Positions 1-10,933 of a stretch of 64,000 nt of DNA are shown piece after piece. The position numbers were made by a program, and so were the translations under genes. The notes under the pieces were generated by a model. The model was not told the DNA's origin. It saw only the letters and a program-made list of their open reading frames with translations, and searched no databases. Within the stretch, counting starts at the first letter, position 1; each line of letters opens with the position of its first letter. Source of the stretch: Anthoceros angustus (taxonomy: Eukaryota; Streptophyta; Anthocerotopsida; Anthocerotales; Anthocerotaceae); contig MU008171.1 of assembly GCA_010909165.1 (NCBI GenBank), positions 1,054,001-1,118,000 of the forward strand, read 5' to 3'.

Positions 1-1
1 C

Positions 2-983
2 GACTTCCAGGCCGGAGTGGAGGAGTTCGTGTTTCGCGATTTGTACAAAAACACGGGTGTGAAGGGACCCGGCGGCATCCGCGCTGACCTCCCTGTCGCC
101 AAGTTCCCTGCCCTCCAGTATGTTTGCCACAATTTCCTGCATTTCGTGTTTGATGGAATTACGGCATGTGGACGGATCGCGCGAGCTGGTGGCAGATCTG
201 CTGGTACTCAGAACTAACATAATATTTGCTGTATTATGTGTGTTATGCAGGTCACAGGGAATCACCGTTGTCAGATTCAAGCTGGTCCCGTGCGGTGAGA
301 ACTTGCCGCACACGCACCCTCGGGCAACAGAGCTTCTTTGTTGTCGGGTGGACCACTCCAAGTTGGCTTTGTCGACACCAATGGTGCGCACATTTGCATT
401 GGCTTTCGTGTACATCTCTGTTGATCATGGATCAATCAATGGTAGTATGCATGCGCGCACGATTTCCAGTCTGCTCATATGGGTCATGCATGAATTCCCG
501 TGGCAGGAACGGCTCACATCAGCATCCTGAATCCTGGCGACGTCGCCCTCTTCCCTCGGGGATTGCTGCATTTTGAGTTAAATGTGGGAACCGAGGAGGC
601 AGAATTCATTTCGTCACTCAACAGCCAGAACCCTGGCTCTCTGGTAGGAAATCTTCCATAACCTTCAGGGCTGCGCCTCTCCTTTCTCACTTGCGCACAC
701 TAGTTTGTACAGTTTGAGATGGGTGTGAGTTCAGATTTGGTACCAACGACGTCTAGCTCGTTCCTGACCGCTGCTTTTCCGTCCATTGAATCCTGTGTGT
801 GTGCAGATCGCAGCTCAGGCTCTGTTCCAGTTGCCTTCTCGCAGCCTGGCCGTTGCCCTAAACCAGCCAGCCCACACTTTGAAGAAGATCAATAACACAC
901 TGTACGACTACCATGCTCCAGCTGTGGAGACGTCCAGCAAGTCCGGCTGCGGTCCTGGCAAGGACATCACCACCTCCTTCTGA
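2..983 (+). pseudogene. Germin-like protein gene, 5'-partial and frameshifted
   Basis: Germin-like proteins are secreted cupins, often with oxalate oxidase or superoxide dismutase activity in the cell wall. The window opens inside the gene. Exon pieces that join in phase are about 2-117 (ends in FPAL), 251-about 412 (carries the cupin metal motif HTHPRATE), about 508-643 (NPGDVALFPRGLLHFELNVG, the second cupin motif) and 807-983 (C-terminal tail, TGA). In exon 2 the frame is lost after HTHPRATELL near 330: the expected GGPLQVGFVDTNG reads only in the next frame. That suggests a disabled copy, although a sequencing error would look the same. The tail after the usual germin end is long. A Copia element starts 14 bp after the stop codon and a second broken copy lies at 5840-6353. 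Confidence 0.65.
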
Positions 984-996
984 GTGACGTGAGCAC

Positions 997-1193
997 TGTT
1001 AGAAAACAGTTAATTCCCAGGTTCAGTACATTAGAAATGGTGTGCTATGCATACATATATAGCCTTTGGCCTTGTCATACTCTCGATAGTATGAAACCCT
1101 ATCTCGCTCCTGGGATAATCCTATATACTTCTAGGACTTATACTCATAACTCTAATATGTGATGTGTTGCACCAATCCTATAGATTTCTAACA
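997..1193 (-). repeat. 3' LTR of the Copia element
   Basis: 197-bp LTR with TGTTAGAAA at its left end and TTTCTAACA at its right end, so the termini are inverted repeats. It is nearly identical to 5375-5570, differing mainly in the first 35 bases. It holds a TATA-like stretch (CATATATAG) near 1055, the likely promoter core of the family. Confidence 0.93.
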
Positions 1194-1206
1194 CTCCCAC
1201 TCAACA
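1194..1206 (-). other. Polypurine tract of the Copia element
   Basis: Immediately before the 3' LTR on the minus strand is the purine-rich run GAGTGGGAG, the usual plus-strand primer position in Copia elements. Confidence 0.75.
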
Positions 1207-1399
1207 CATCGCTACTCTTTTAAGCCTAACATCTTGCTAAACTTAACGTGCTTCTCTAAAGTCAACCCTTTGGTCAAAACATCTGCAGCATGTCCAGTGG
1301 GACAATACGCTAGCTCTATCTCCTTGGATTGAACTTTCTCTCGATGAAGTGATGCTTTACTTCAATGTGTTTCGTCCTCGTGAAAAGTAGCATTCTTTG

Positions 1400-2751
1400 C
1401 TAAGTAAATGCAACCTTGATTGTCGTTGAAGATGGTTGTTGCACCCTTCCGCTTAAATCCCATTTCTTGAGCAATCGTAGCCATATTGCTTCCATTGTTG
1501 CGTGAGATATTGCCATGTACTCCGCTTCAGAGGACAAAGCCACGATGGTGGCGCCTACTACTCCATGAAATGGCTCCCCAAATAGCATAAATACATATCC
1601 TGGTAGACTTGCGCCATCGACATCTCCATTGTCAATCACAAAATCCAACCACAGGGCTTCTTCATGTCGATCCTTTTGGTATTTCAACTTCCAATGTTTT
1701 GTGCCGCGCAAGTATCCGAATATCCTCTTGATCGCTTGATAATCTTGTTGTCGAGGTTGGCCAAGAATCGACTCACAACTCCCACGCCTCGCAATGTCGG
1801 GCCTTGTCCCACATTGCCAAATATGTAAGACAACGCACGTTGATAGAGAGTCTTATCTATCTTCTCTTTCTCCTTTTCGGTTGTAGGGCTCATCTCCTGC
1901 GATAGCTTCTCATTGAAGATCATTGGCGTCTTCATGGGTTTGCAATCTTGCATGCCAAACGCTCCAATATGGTCTCCACATATGTTTGTTGGCTCAAAGA
2001 GATCATTTGTTAGCCCTATTCCTTTCCACCTTTATTCCTAGGGAATAGTGGAGCTCACCCAAATCTCTCATGTCAAAGCTTGCATTAAGGCTTTGCTTTC
2101 GAGTCTAAGAGTTCCATGTCATTGCTAGCAATAATCAAATCGTCCACATAGCAGCAATGATAATTATGGATTCTCCCACTCTCTTCACATAGATATTCCA
2201 ATCGGCATTGGTTTTCTTGAAACCTCTAGAGGAAAAACACATCAACCTTACGATACCAAGCAAGGCGATTGCTTAAGACCATACTGAGCCTTTAGCAGCC
2301 TACATACCTCTCCCTCGCGTCACGGTATTTCGTATCCCTCCGCTGGTCCATGTAGATCTCTTCATCCGGATCTCCATTCAGAACGCAATCGAACATCCAT
2401 ATGATGTATCTCCATGTCGGCTGCGATAGCTAGGAGAGCTCGGATAGATGCTATCTTAGCGGGGAGAAGGTATCGATAATCCACACAGGACTTGTGTATA
2501 TCCTTTCCCCACCAGCCTTGCCTTGTAGCGCTCTATGCTTCCATCACCTTGCGCTTAATCTTGAATGTCCACTTTGATCCTATGCTCTTCCTTCCGTGAG
2601 GTAGAGGAGTGATTGCCCAAGTTTTGTTCTTGAGAAGAGTTATACTCACGTCACGGCTTCTTTCCACTCCTTTGCCTTTGGTCCTTCCAATGCTTCCCTT
2701 AGGCTTTGTGGTTCGGCATCGCCAACCATGCCTCCTCATACACACATGCAT
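1400..2751 (-). pseudogene. Copia reverse transcriptase and RNase H remnant
   Basis: At 2751-2533 the minus strand has the RT entry motif (TPLPHGRKSIGSKW followed by FKIKR). At 1953-1684 it has the conserved stretch around DCKPMKTPM and at 1711-1400 the RNase H segment with ALSSEAEYMA. The middle of the RT, including the YVDD region near 2120-2150, is broken by frameshifts. Confidence 0.85.
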
Positions 2752-3232
2752 TCATGGATTCCAAGATCTTCGAAGGTTTCCATTGTCTCGTTGATCTTCT
2801 CAAGATTGGTTGTCTCTCTCGAATACTTGAGCTTCCTCTTCTTCGACAATGCTTTGATCTTCATCTACTTCTCCAATCGCGACATCGAATTTCCCTTTCT
2901 CCCCTCTATGTCGCATTGTTGAGAAGGTTCGTTGGGCTCGAGCGGGTTGCTCAAGAGTGTCATCATAGTCAATCCTCATCGGGTCGTCAACATACGCCGT
3001 CGGATCCTTCATGATAACTGGGGTTGGAGCTCCCACTCCTTTGATGGGTTCCACAACCTCATTAAATACAACGTCCTCGCTAAAATGATCTTCTTCCTTG
3101 AAAGATCATACAACCGTAGCCCTTAATCTCGAGAGTATCCAAGCATAAGGCACTTCACGCCTTTTGGATCCCATTTTGTTCGGGTTTGCTTGAACGTGAG
3201 CATAAACCACGAACCAAAGATCCTCAAATGGC

Positions 3233-4318
3233 TTATGTCGGGCTTGACGCGGACCACGCTTCCTCGGTCATTCCAACAATAGCTTTGGTTGGAACTCGAT
3301 TCAAAACATAGGTTCTTTGTAACATGACCTCACCCCAAAAACGTACTTCCAAGCCACTATGATGTAACATGCATTTAGCTGCCTCCACCAGACTCCTAAG
3401 TTTGCGCTCCGCCACTCCATTTTGCTCCGGTGTGTGAGGGATGGTTAGTTGCCTTCCAATTCCATGCTCCTTGCAAAAGCGTTGGAAGTTAGTGGAGATG
3501 TATTCACCTCCGTTGTCACTACGCAAAGTCTTCAGACGTTGTCCACTTGCGTTCTCCACCATGGCTTTCCATTCCTTGAAGAGTGTAAATACCTGGGATT
3601 TCTCCTTCATAAGATATGTCCAGGTCTTCCTAGTGAAATCATCCACAAACACCGAATGTAGCGGGCTCCGCCATGAGTGGATTTTCATTGGACCACACAC
3701 ATCCGTGTGTACCAACTCTAGCGCCATCTTTGCTCGTCAGCAATCTTGGGAACTTAGTTCGTGTAGCTTTCCCATTATGCACCCTTGGCATAATTTGCTC
3801 ACCACTTCTTTCAAATCCAAGCCTGTAACCATATGTTGGTTCTTCATCAACCTGATATTGTCCACACCAATGTGCCCCAGACGTTGATGCCATAAATCAA
3901 TAGATCCAATGCTATTTTGCGAACTGTCCATAAAGGTGCAAGCTTGCCTTCCCACAGAAGCACACAACTTGTACAAATTTCCTATTCGGACGCCCCTAGC
4001 AATCACTTTAGCATTCGATAACTCAGGCTGCTCGGATTGGATCCGAAATCCTTTGGAATTGAACACAACCTCATGACCTGCATCGGCAATTTTTGCGACA
4101 GAAAGAAGATTCCTCGCAAGATGAGGCACATGATGCACGTCTTTAATACCTGTAGACTGTCCTCCTGGAAGATGGACTCGTAACACTCCTTTTCCCTTGA
4201 TGTCATGTGACCTATTGTCACCAAGCGCCACTGTATGCCCCTCTGGCAATACCTCGTAGCTTGAGAACCAAGGAAGGTTATAAGCGAAATCTTTGGGATG
4301 CACCGAGTCAAGGTACAA
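3233..4318 (-). pseudogene. Copia pre-integrase and integrase remnant
   Basis: Two open stretches (4318-3737 and 3727-3233) in different frames. The first has the GAG-pre-integrase zinc finger (LWHQRLGHIG followed by CQGCIMGK). The second is the integrase core with the D,D,E set visible as HTDVCGPM, RSDNGGEY and PEQNGVAERK. The frame change near 3730 separates the zinc finger from the catalytic core. Confidence 0.9.
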
Positions 4319-4391
4319 ACTCTCATCCTTCTTTGATGAAGTCGCTTGATCTCTTTCGGTGAAGCACGCGAAGATGTGTTCTTGGTCCTTC

Positions 4392-5024
4392 TCACGACTT
4401 GATTAGCTTGGGATGATTTCCTTCTTCAAGTCTCGCCAATCTTATTTTGATCCTTTGCGTGGTGATTGGGCTTCCGCAATAACAAAAGCCTTTCACCTTT
4501 CTCTTTGCATCTGTATCCTTTGTCCCTTCTAGAGACTTGGCTTGCGAGGTCTTCCACCGTGATGTGCCCTTCTTGGAGAAGAGTGCCAAGCCTTCGTTGC
4601 CTTGTGTCTGGAAAGAACCATCAAGCTCCTCTTGTAGGAGTAATCTAACCACCTCATCAAAGGTTGGTTGATTATCACTTGGACGCATCGCTACGGATGC
4701 CCTATAAGACAATAAAAATTGCCTACATGATGGTGGCAAACTACTCAACAGCACAGTGATCACCTTACCCTCTGAAGGTTTGATCTCTGCCTCCCTCATT
4801 TGATCAACCAAGCTTTTCAACTTGTTGACATGTTGTTGAACGGTGTCGCCCTCAACCATCTTGAAGTTGGAGAATTGACTTTCCAGCAACATTTCGCTCA
4901 CAATGCTCTTCTTCTCATACGTTGTGCAAAGAATTTTCCATGCATCCTGCGAAGAGACACACTCGCTCAATTGTGAGAGAATGTCATCGACACATTCAGA
5001 TAATATTAGCCAAGGCTTTCGCAT
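4392..5024 (-). pseudogene. Copia gag polyprotein remnant (UBN2 type)
   Basis: 210-residue open stretch with the gag pattern of plant Copia elements: SQDAWKILCTTYEKKS, then LLESQFSNFKMVEG and VNKLKSLVDQM, followed by a glutamate-rich region. A CCHC zinc knuckle would be expected near the end; the reading shifts frame there (FCYCGSP can be seen) and the rest of the knuckle lies in another frame. Confidence 0.85.
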
Positions 5025-5352
5025 CCTTGTCTATATCCTTTTCGAGCGCCATCCGAAGTCCATTTTCCACAAACTTCCACAATCCTCATCAATGAGAAGA
5101 GATTTTAGCTTCAACTTCCATAATGTGAAGTTCCTGCCATCAAACTTCTCCACTTGACGCGTAGTCTCCATATGCACACCTCTGAAAGCTATGCAAAGAC
5201 AAGACAAAAGTTCCTCGCACCAAAACTACTACCAAGCTTCACGAAATTGCAAACGAGCTTTCACAGACACTTAGTCTGCATAACTACAAACAATGCAATA
5301 GAAGACAAGTGGCAAGAGTCCCACACAGGGTGGTGCAGAGTACTTTACGCAT

Positions 5353-5374
5353 CTCCGAACCATGCTCGATACCA
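5353..5374 (-). other. Primer binding site of the Copia element
   Basis: Directly inside the 5' LTR the minus strand reads TGGTATCGAGCATGG. This resembles the initiator-methionine tRNA 3' complement (TGGTATCAGAGC) used by most plant Copia elements, with changes after the first seven bases. Confidence 0.7.
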
Positions 5375-5570
5375 TGTTAGAAAGCAGTAATTCCTGTGTT
5401 CAAGACATTAGAAATGGTGTGCTATGCATACATATATAGCCTTTGGCCTTGTCATACTCTCGATAGTATGAAACCCTATCTCGCTCCTAGGATAATCCTA
5501 TATACTTCTAGGACTTATACTCATAACTCTAATATGTGATGTGTTGCACCAATCCTATAGATTTCTAACA
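5375..5570 (-). repeat. 5' LTR of the Copia element
   Basis: 196-bp partner of the LTR at 997-1193, with the same TG...CA termini and the same internal TATA-like stretch. It is followed by the target-site copy AGCAC at 5571-5575. Confidence 0.93.
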
Positions 5571-5839
5571 AGCACGCGGAACATTTCACTTTCAGGTAGT
5601 ATGTACATGTGTTGAGCAGCCGGGCCTAGGCCACACCTTTCCAATCTGGACATTTAGTACGATAAGGTGAAATTCACAACACAACATACCCACTTTGTAC
5701 CCATAGATCTGACTCTAGCAGGTTCGTATCTCTTTGTGGTGCCATTGCTTGGCATTGAGAGGCCATCAGAAAAGCACGCAGGATTTGTAGATGATAGGGT
5801 ACTTACAACAACCAATTAATGCTCGGCTTTCATTCCAAT

Positions 5840-6353
5840 GTTGTGTTGTGCACATTTGCATTGGCATTCGTGTCTATGATTCGCTGTTGGTCATGTATTA
5901 CTATATGCATGCGGGCACGAATTCCAGTCTAGACTGCTCATGTTGATGATGGTGAAATCCTGGGGCAGGAACGGCTCACATCAACGTCCTGAATCCAGGC
6001 GACGTGGCCATCTTCCCTCGGGGATTGCTGCAGTTTGAGTTGAATGTGGGAGGCAGAGTTCATTTCGTCGCTCAACAGCCAGAACCCTGGCTCTCTGGTA
6101 GGGAATCCTTTACATTCAGGAACTGCCTGAGCTTTTGACGCCTACTTGCCTGTACAGTTTGAGATGGGTCCTAGGTCAGATTTGATCCATTAAATTACCT
6201 GCCGTCTCGCAGCTTGCAGCGATTGCTCTAACCAGCCAGCCAGCACTTTGAAGAAGGATCAACAAGACACTGTACGACTACCATGCCGTTGTGCAGACTT
6301 CCATCCAGTCCGGCTGCTTTCCTGTCAAGGACATCACTACCTCCTTCTGATGA
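5840..6353 (+). pseudogene. Second germin-like copy, 3' fragment
   Basis: Closely resembles the 3' half of the first germin-like gene. 5840-5985 matches the end of exon 2 and the intron, 5986-6103 matches exon 3 (LNPGDVAIFPRGLL), and 6205-6351 matches the last exon. Against the first copy it lacks 8 bases after FELNVG near 6051, which shifts the frame, and exon 4 has a further shift. No 5' half is present. It is probably a tandem duplicate of which only the end remains, now separated from its sister by the Copia insertion. Confidence 0.8.
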
Positions 6354-7035
6354 GTGACCTGATATATGCATAAGCGTGTTCGTGCGACCACCCCCGGTTT
6401 GCACACAACGTATCTCTATGTCCCACACAGCACATGTGCAGCTATACTGCCGCAGGGTAACGACAGAGTAGCTGTTGCAAAGTGCCAGTTCCATCTTTAT
6501 AAAAGGGTCGACAGCCAAGACTAGGAAATGTTTCCGGTCTTTCGCATACTATAGGATTGAATATACCCACTCCGTGGTGCACAGCTGACACATGTGAAAA
6601 AAACCATGAAGCATTAGATCCATAAAACTTATAAGTATATATTATTAAATATAAATATTAAAATTTAGAATTTATTTTTAGATATAATACTTTTAGATAG
6701 AAAATAAAATATATTATCAATTTACATACTTCTATTTAGAATATCCGAATATACTTGTGAAGTTGTGTTTGGCATATCTTATTTGGAAAACAATATCAAA
6801 TCAAGAAAATGCTTGCCCAAAATTGGATTACAGATTATGTATGAAACCATATTTTGTAAAATTAGTGAATTGTATATGAAAATGCTTTTCATCTTTTATA
6901 TATAATGTTATATTACTTACTTACCATATTTAGAATACATTGAGATCAAACTTATCTCACTTGACATACTCAATATCTTTGACCCGTGGATAGTCAAAAA
7001 CTTTAAAACCTTTTAGATATATTTCTTTGAGAGAA
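6354..7035. other. AT-rich intergenic DNA
   Basis: No gene or element recognised. The composition becomes strongly AT-rich from about 6600. Confidence 0.5.
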
Positions 7036-7130
7036 AAATGTGGAGACTTTATAAATATGTAGAGATGTGAAGTCCCATTTACATGAAGGTGATGGGGAAC
7101 AACCCGCAAGAGAACCCCAAGCCTTAAGAC
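7036..7130 (+). repeat. Dispersed repeat family, copy A
   Basis: Starts TGGAGACTTTATAAAT, passes a GATGGGGAACAAC segment and ends near AGAACCCCAAG. Related copies are at about 24064-24165 (same strand) and about 12875-12975 (opposite strand). The shared GACTTTATAAA block looks like a TATA promoter core, so these may be solo-LTR or MITE pieces. Confidence 0.55.
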
Positions 7131-7439
7131 ATATATATTTCTTTGAACTGCTTAAGGAGATCCTATCAAATTGCTCTCTTTTGTTTTTATAAGTTTGTTC
7201 ACTCGAGTTCCTTTCCCCAGATAAGCATAGGAGGTGGTCTCATGCATGAGAACTCATGTATGAGGTCATTAAATATTGAAGTATTGAACGTTATGAACAC
7301 ATAGCGCCTCTTTTATTAAGTACATGAATATTTCAATAATTTCATACTTTATTACACTCACATCAAACTATATATAGATGATATTTCATCAAAATTAAAA
7401 CTCTGATTGGCTTTGCATATTTACTTTCAATAAACATCC

Positions 7440-8009
7440 CTAAAAACCTCTTTTCGGCGAATCTATATCTTGTGGAGGTCCCGGAATAAATGGGCAGCTA
7501 TCTAATGTACCTTTAGTAGAGAAGCGGAAATAGCAATCATGAACAAGAAGCGACCCTTCACTTGGCATTAGTTTTTCACAAACATCGTTTAGAAGTAAAT
7601 CTTTCACCTTCACTAGACAAACATAACAATTTGTCCAGTCTCGCATACTAATACCATTTTTATAACAAGTAACCACGCCCCAAAAAATTGCTCCATTTGG
7701 TAATATGGGACTTGTATACGATCTATAAAATGGAATCACTCTAGGGACACTAAAAATTTCACTCCTATGTTGGATCAAGTCTGTAATGAGTTGATTAGCT
7801 GCTGCTTTTATAAAAAGGTACGTGGATGGCACAGTAATGAAAGGAGTTCCACAATATGTCTCCACTATTCTAAAATTAGGTGCTCCACAAACCAAAACTA
7901 CTAGGAAAAACCATGAACAAGCTCTTAACACTAATGTGTTTATATACTTTGATTCCAGCTCACTTGATATCATTTTGTTTTCAATAAGGTGAAACTTCAT
8001 CAAAGACAC
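7440..8009 (-). CDS. Single-DUF26 (ginkbilobin-2-like) secretory protein
   Basis: 189-residue intronless ORF in AT-rich DNA. Residues 26-42 form a hydrophobic signal-like segment, so secretion is likely. The rest fits one Gnk2/DUF26 cysteine-rich domain: Cys53, Cys115, Cys128-X2-Cys131 (NCYVCL), Cys144 and Cys159, ending in DCYFRFS where ginkbilobin has DCFIQY. Ginkbilobin-2 binds mannose and is antifungal; most angiosperm relatives have two such domains or are receptor kinases. The first spacing is odd: 12 residues between Cys115 and Cys128 where the family has 8. No neighbouring gene shares a role. It may be a functional small gene or a decaying one; the frame is open throughout. The first Met is used, but the signal peptide may start at Met13. 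Confidence 0.65.
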   Translation of the reverse strand: MSLMKFHLIENKMISSELESKYINTLVLRACSWFFLVVLVCGAPNFRIVETYCGTPFITVPSTYLFIKAAANQLITDLIQHRSEIFSVPRVIPFYRSYTSPILPNGAIFWGVVTCYKNGISMRDWTNCYVCLVKVKDLLLNDVCEKLMPSEGSLLVHDCYFRFSTKGTLDSCPFIPGPPQDIDSPKRGF

Positions 8010-8825
8010 ATCTCCAAAATGAGTCTAACACAAAATTTAGTCCATATAATTTTCTATTTATAGCAAAATTCATTACATGCATGTACAATACATATTGTTA
8101 CTTAGTTTGATTCGATCTTCTTCTTTCAAATTAAAGAATATTCTTAGTCTTTTTATTCATACATGCTTAGATGCCTATATCACTTTTTTAGAAAAATTAT
8201 ATTAAAAATCTTGAAATAGTTATTTTCCATGTTGTATGTCATTTATTTCTAAGTTGGCATACGTGATAAATAAATAAACGTTTAGTGTGTTAGGCTGGTT
8301 GGCTACTATGATCTGTCTTGCTGTCCCTCTTATACCATTATATACCCTGTCCATGTTACCATGCGTTTTTGTTGCATACACGGTGATGAGAAAAAATCCT
8401 ATTGTGACTCAATTAATTATGGAACAAGTGTGTGAATAGCGGGGGTTGCATGTAGCTTATCCCTTCATCCTCATGAACTAGCTTACCCATTCCTTCACCC
8501 TCTTAAACGATATCTTGAATGTATATCTACCTCATTTTTTCATACTCTTTTTTTAGTAACAACCGGTGATTCTTAATATTGTGCGATGCAATTAAGACAT
8601 TCCTTCTTACTCAGATGTCTTATAAGCAAATGATCCTAATAAAACTAGATCATGTAATCTTAAAATCAACTACTTTCAAATCTTAGAAAGATGCAGCTAT
8701 TAACAGATGATGAAGAAATAACGTAAAATGCAGCTCATTTCATCTCTTCATACTTGTCTAAAATGCAGAGCTCATGTTATTTCTTCATAGTCTGTTCATA
8801 CTTGAGTATTTTATCATATTTATTG
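8010..8825. other. AT-rich intergenic DNA
   Basis: No coding sequence or mobile element recognised. Confidence 0.5.
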
Positions 8826-8829
8826 TGAA

Positions 8830-8902
8830 ATGCTTCGTCCTTACTAGGTGGTTCATTGTTTTGTCCTTACTAGGTGGTTCATTGTTTTGTCCTTACTAGA
8901 TG
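8830..8902. repeat. Short tandem repeat, about 26-bp unit, 2.5-3 copies
   Basis: The unit GTCCTTACTAGGTGGTTCATTGTTTT-like sequence is repeated head to tail about three times. Confidence 0.8.
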
Positions 8903-8917
8903 CAATGCAAAGAGCTC

Positions 8918-9210
8918 ATTGCTTAGTTCTCTCTCATCTAATAAGTTTTATTGTTTAATCCTCTCTCATCTAGTAAATTTTATTGCTTAGTCCTCTGTCA
9001 TCAAGTAAGTTTTATTGCTGAGTCCTCTCTCATCTAGTGAGAAAATCCAGCATTTTGTGCCGAAGTAACTTATAAGAAAAGAAAGTAGGAAGGAATCGAC
9101 CACCCAATCACCTCAATTAAAACTTATGAGAGAGGACTAAGCAACACCAGTTGCCTCCATTAAAACTTATGAGAGAGGACTAAGCAACACCAGTTGCCTC
9201 CATTAAACTC
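8918..9210. repeat. Tandem arrays in inverted orientation
   Basis: 8918-9040 holds about four copies of a unit containing TCCTCTCTCATCTA and TAAGTTTTATTGCTTAG. 9115-9205 holds two copies of a unit with the reverse complement (AAAACTTATGAGAGAGGACT). The two arrays could pair into a hairpin with a loop of about 80 bases. Confidence 0.75.
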
Positions 9211-9574
9211 CCGTAAGATCTTTCAGCACAAAAGAGCTCATTCCTTCATACTGCTCATCTACATAGTAAGTTATGGATTGACTTCTCTTCTAATGTAGTA
9301 GATATGTAGTTCAGGGCTGGACTCCTTTTTATGTCAATGTAAAAGGAGAACAGATGAGCCTCATGCCCGAGGAACTGCTCACTTCAAGCCTTTTCCCAGC
9401 TTACGACTATGGCCCTTAATCATGCCGATTCATCTCAGTTGAGGAACTTGACCTTCAATTATTTCCACGAAATGGGTGTAAGATGAGACCGAACAAATAT
9501 CATCCACTAGCTGTTTCAAGGGATTCTTAGCTTGACGTTGCAATGAAATCCTGTCAAAATGCAATGTATCCATA

Positions 9575-10765
9575 TCAGCACAAATAGGCCTTTGCAACAA
9601 GGAGCTTGATGACTTGTGTCAGCTCAGCAGATTCAGCCCGTACCTGTTGTGCTCGTCTCGAGCACTCAACAAACGCTTGTACACTTTTCGCACATTGCAA
9701 GGGCTCCTGTTTACATGGCAGGACCAGTGATCTCGTGACCCCCCTAACTTTACATACCCAGTGCCATAGTGTGGAAAGCAAAAGCCAGTAGTTCATATCC
9801 ATTCTCGAGTTCCGAAAGAACCTTAATGTTCTGCCGATAGCACTGTACGCAAGCCTGCCTTTCTTCGAAACAAGGAACACGTCTAGATGGAGCTCTGCAA
9901 AGCATACAACAAGCTTAGACAGTGGTACGATCAGATAATTGACTGTTTATCAAATCCTTAAACGTCCCAAAGCAGCACAAGGATGAGCATATACACAACT
10001 GGGTAATGCCTGCAGACCTGTATTGCTTATCCTGTAAATCCTGCGCAACCTTTTTCACCTTTTCAAGCTGGGCCTTCTCGTTCCTGTGGAGGGACTCCCC
10101 AACTTTCTCCTGCAAGAATCGACTTTCCTTTCAAATCCATCATACATGTACAAAATGGGCAGACCTGAAGCGGACTCTCAGAAGATGTGACGTGGACAGA
10201 GAAAGAATGTGACGAACTTGGATCAAGAAAACCATGGCAGAGAACTCCAGAGTAACACGAAGGTGCAAGGGAACACACACTCTCATGTAGCATGCTGCGT
10301 ATTTTCTCCAGCTCACTCTCATGCTCTTGGCTATGCTTCGCTGGAGCACCCTGGCCAACAACAGGACCTGGTAAAGTAGGGAGGAAACCAGGAAACACTG
10401 GAGCAACTGGCGGCCATCCTCCGACAGGAAGATCGTGTTCGTTGTTCTGCTTCTGTGGACTTGTCTTGCTGGGCGCCGGCTTTCCTCTATTAGGTCTCGG
10501 CTTCTTAGAGCCATCCAAATCCCTGGAAAGCTTCAGCACAAGCTCTGGTGTCACCTGCTCCCCCACAATTTAGCACAGTGAGAAGCGAGACCGGAGACAA
10601 AGCTGTGCCTCAAAGACATGCCCAGATTCCTACGCTGAGCTGCGATAGAGTTGAAGCCCCACGGGTGACAGCTCCAGAACCTCCTAACCGGAATTCCAAA
10701 GCAGAGAATCTGATCCATAGTCGAGGCCTGACCTGAAGAGCAAATTTGTTGTCCTCCGACTCCAT
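9575..10765 (-). CDS. MIC19/CHCHD3-like twin-CX9C mitochondrial protein
   Basis: Five exons join in phase: 10765-10733, 10554-10279, 10109-10018, 9894-9822 and 9706-9575, giving about 201 residues. The N-terminal part is Pro/Lys-rich (residues 30-75), followed by a coiled coil (about 78-134, charged heptads) and a C-terminal CHCH domain: Cys142-X9-Cys152 and Cys163-X9-Cys173. Twin CX9C proteins are oxidised by MIA40 in the mitochondrial intermembrane space. Coiled coil plus C-terminal CHCH is the layout of MIC19, a MICOS subunit that shapes crista junctions. The start ATG (MESEDNK) gives a first exon of 11 codons. It is transcribed divergently from the helicase-like gene, 168 bp between the proposed start codons. 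The assignment rests on architecture; another CHCH protein is possible. Confidence 0.72.
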
Positions 10766-10933
10766 GATTTCTTCTGTCGCCAGGTGTTCCACAGCGCAAT
10801 GGGTCCACAACCGTAACAACTGTGGGATGCGCGGTGATTTGTATACGGGCAGCAACACTGGTGTCCTTTGCAAATAGCATAGTTGTTGGGAAGCAGCAGC
10901 CCTAAACTCTTGGAGCTACTCCTCTTGCGCGAG
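10766..10933. promoter_or_regulatory. Candidate bidirectional promoter
   Basis: 168 bp separate the two divergent start codons (MIC19-like on minus, helicase-like on plus). No clear TATA box is visible. Confidence 0.4.

Larger units (their letters stand above)
997..5570 (-). mobile_element. Ty1/Copia LTR retrotransposon, degenerate
   Basis: A complete but decayed Copia element on the minus strand. Two near-identical LTRs (997-1193 and 5375-5570) begin TGTTAG and end CTAACA. The 5-bp duplication AGCAC flanks it at 992-996 and 5571-5575. Reading minus strand, the internal order is primer binding site, gag (about 5024-4392), GAG-pre-integrase zinc finger, integrase core, reverse transcriptase start, RNase H (about 1953-1400) and polypurine tract, which is the Copia order (integrase before RT). 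Reading frames are broken by several shifts and stops and much of the RT is unrecognisable, so it cannot be autonomous. The high LTR identity suggests fairly recent insertion of an already damaged copy, or copying in trans. Confidence 0.93.
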
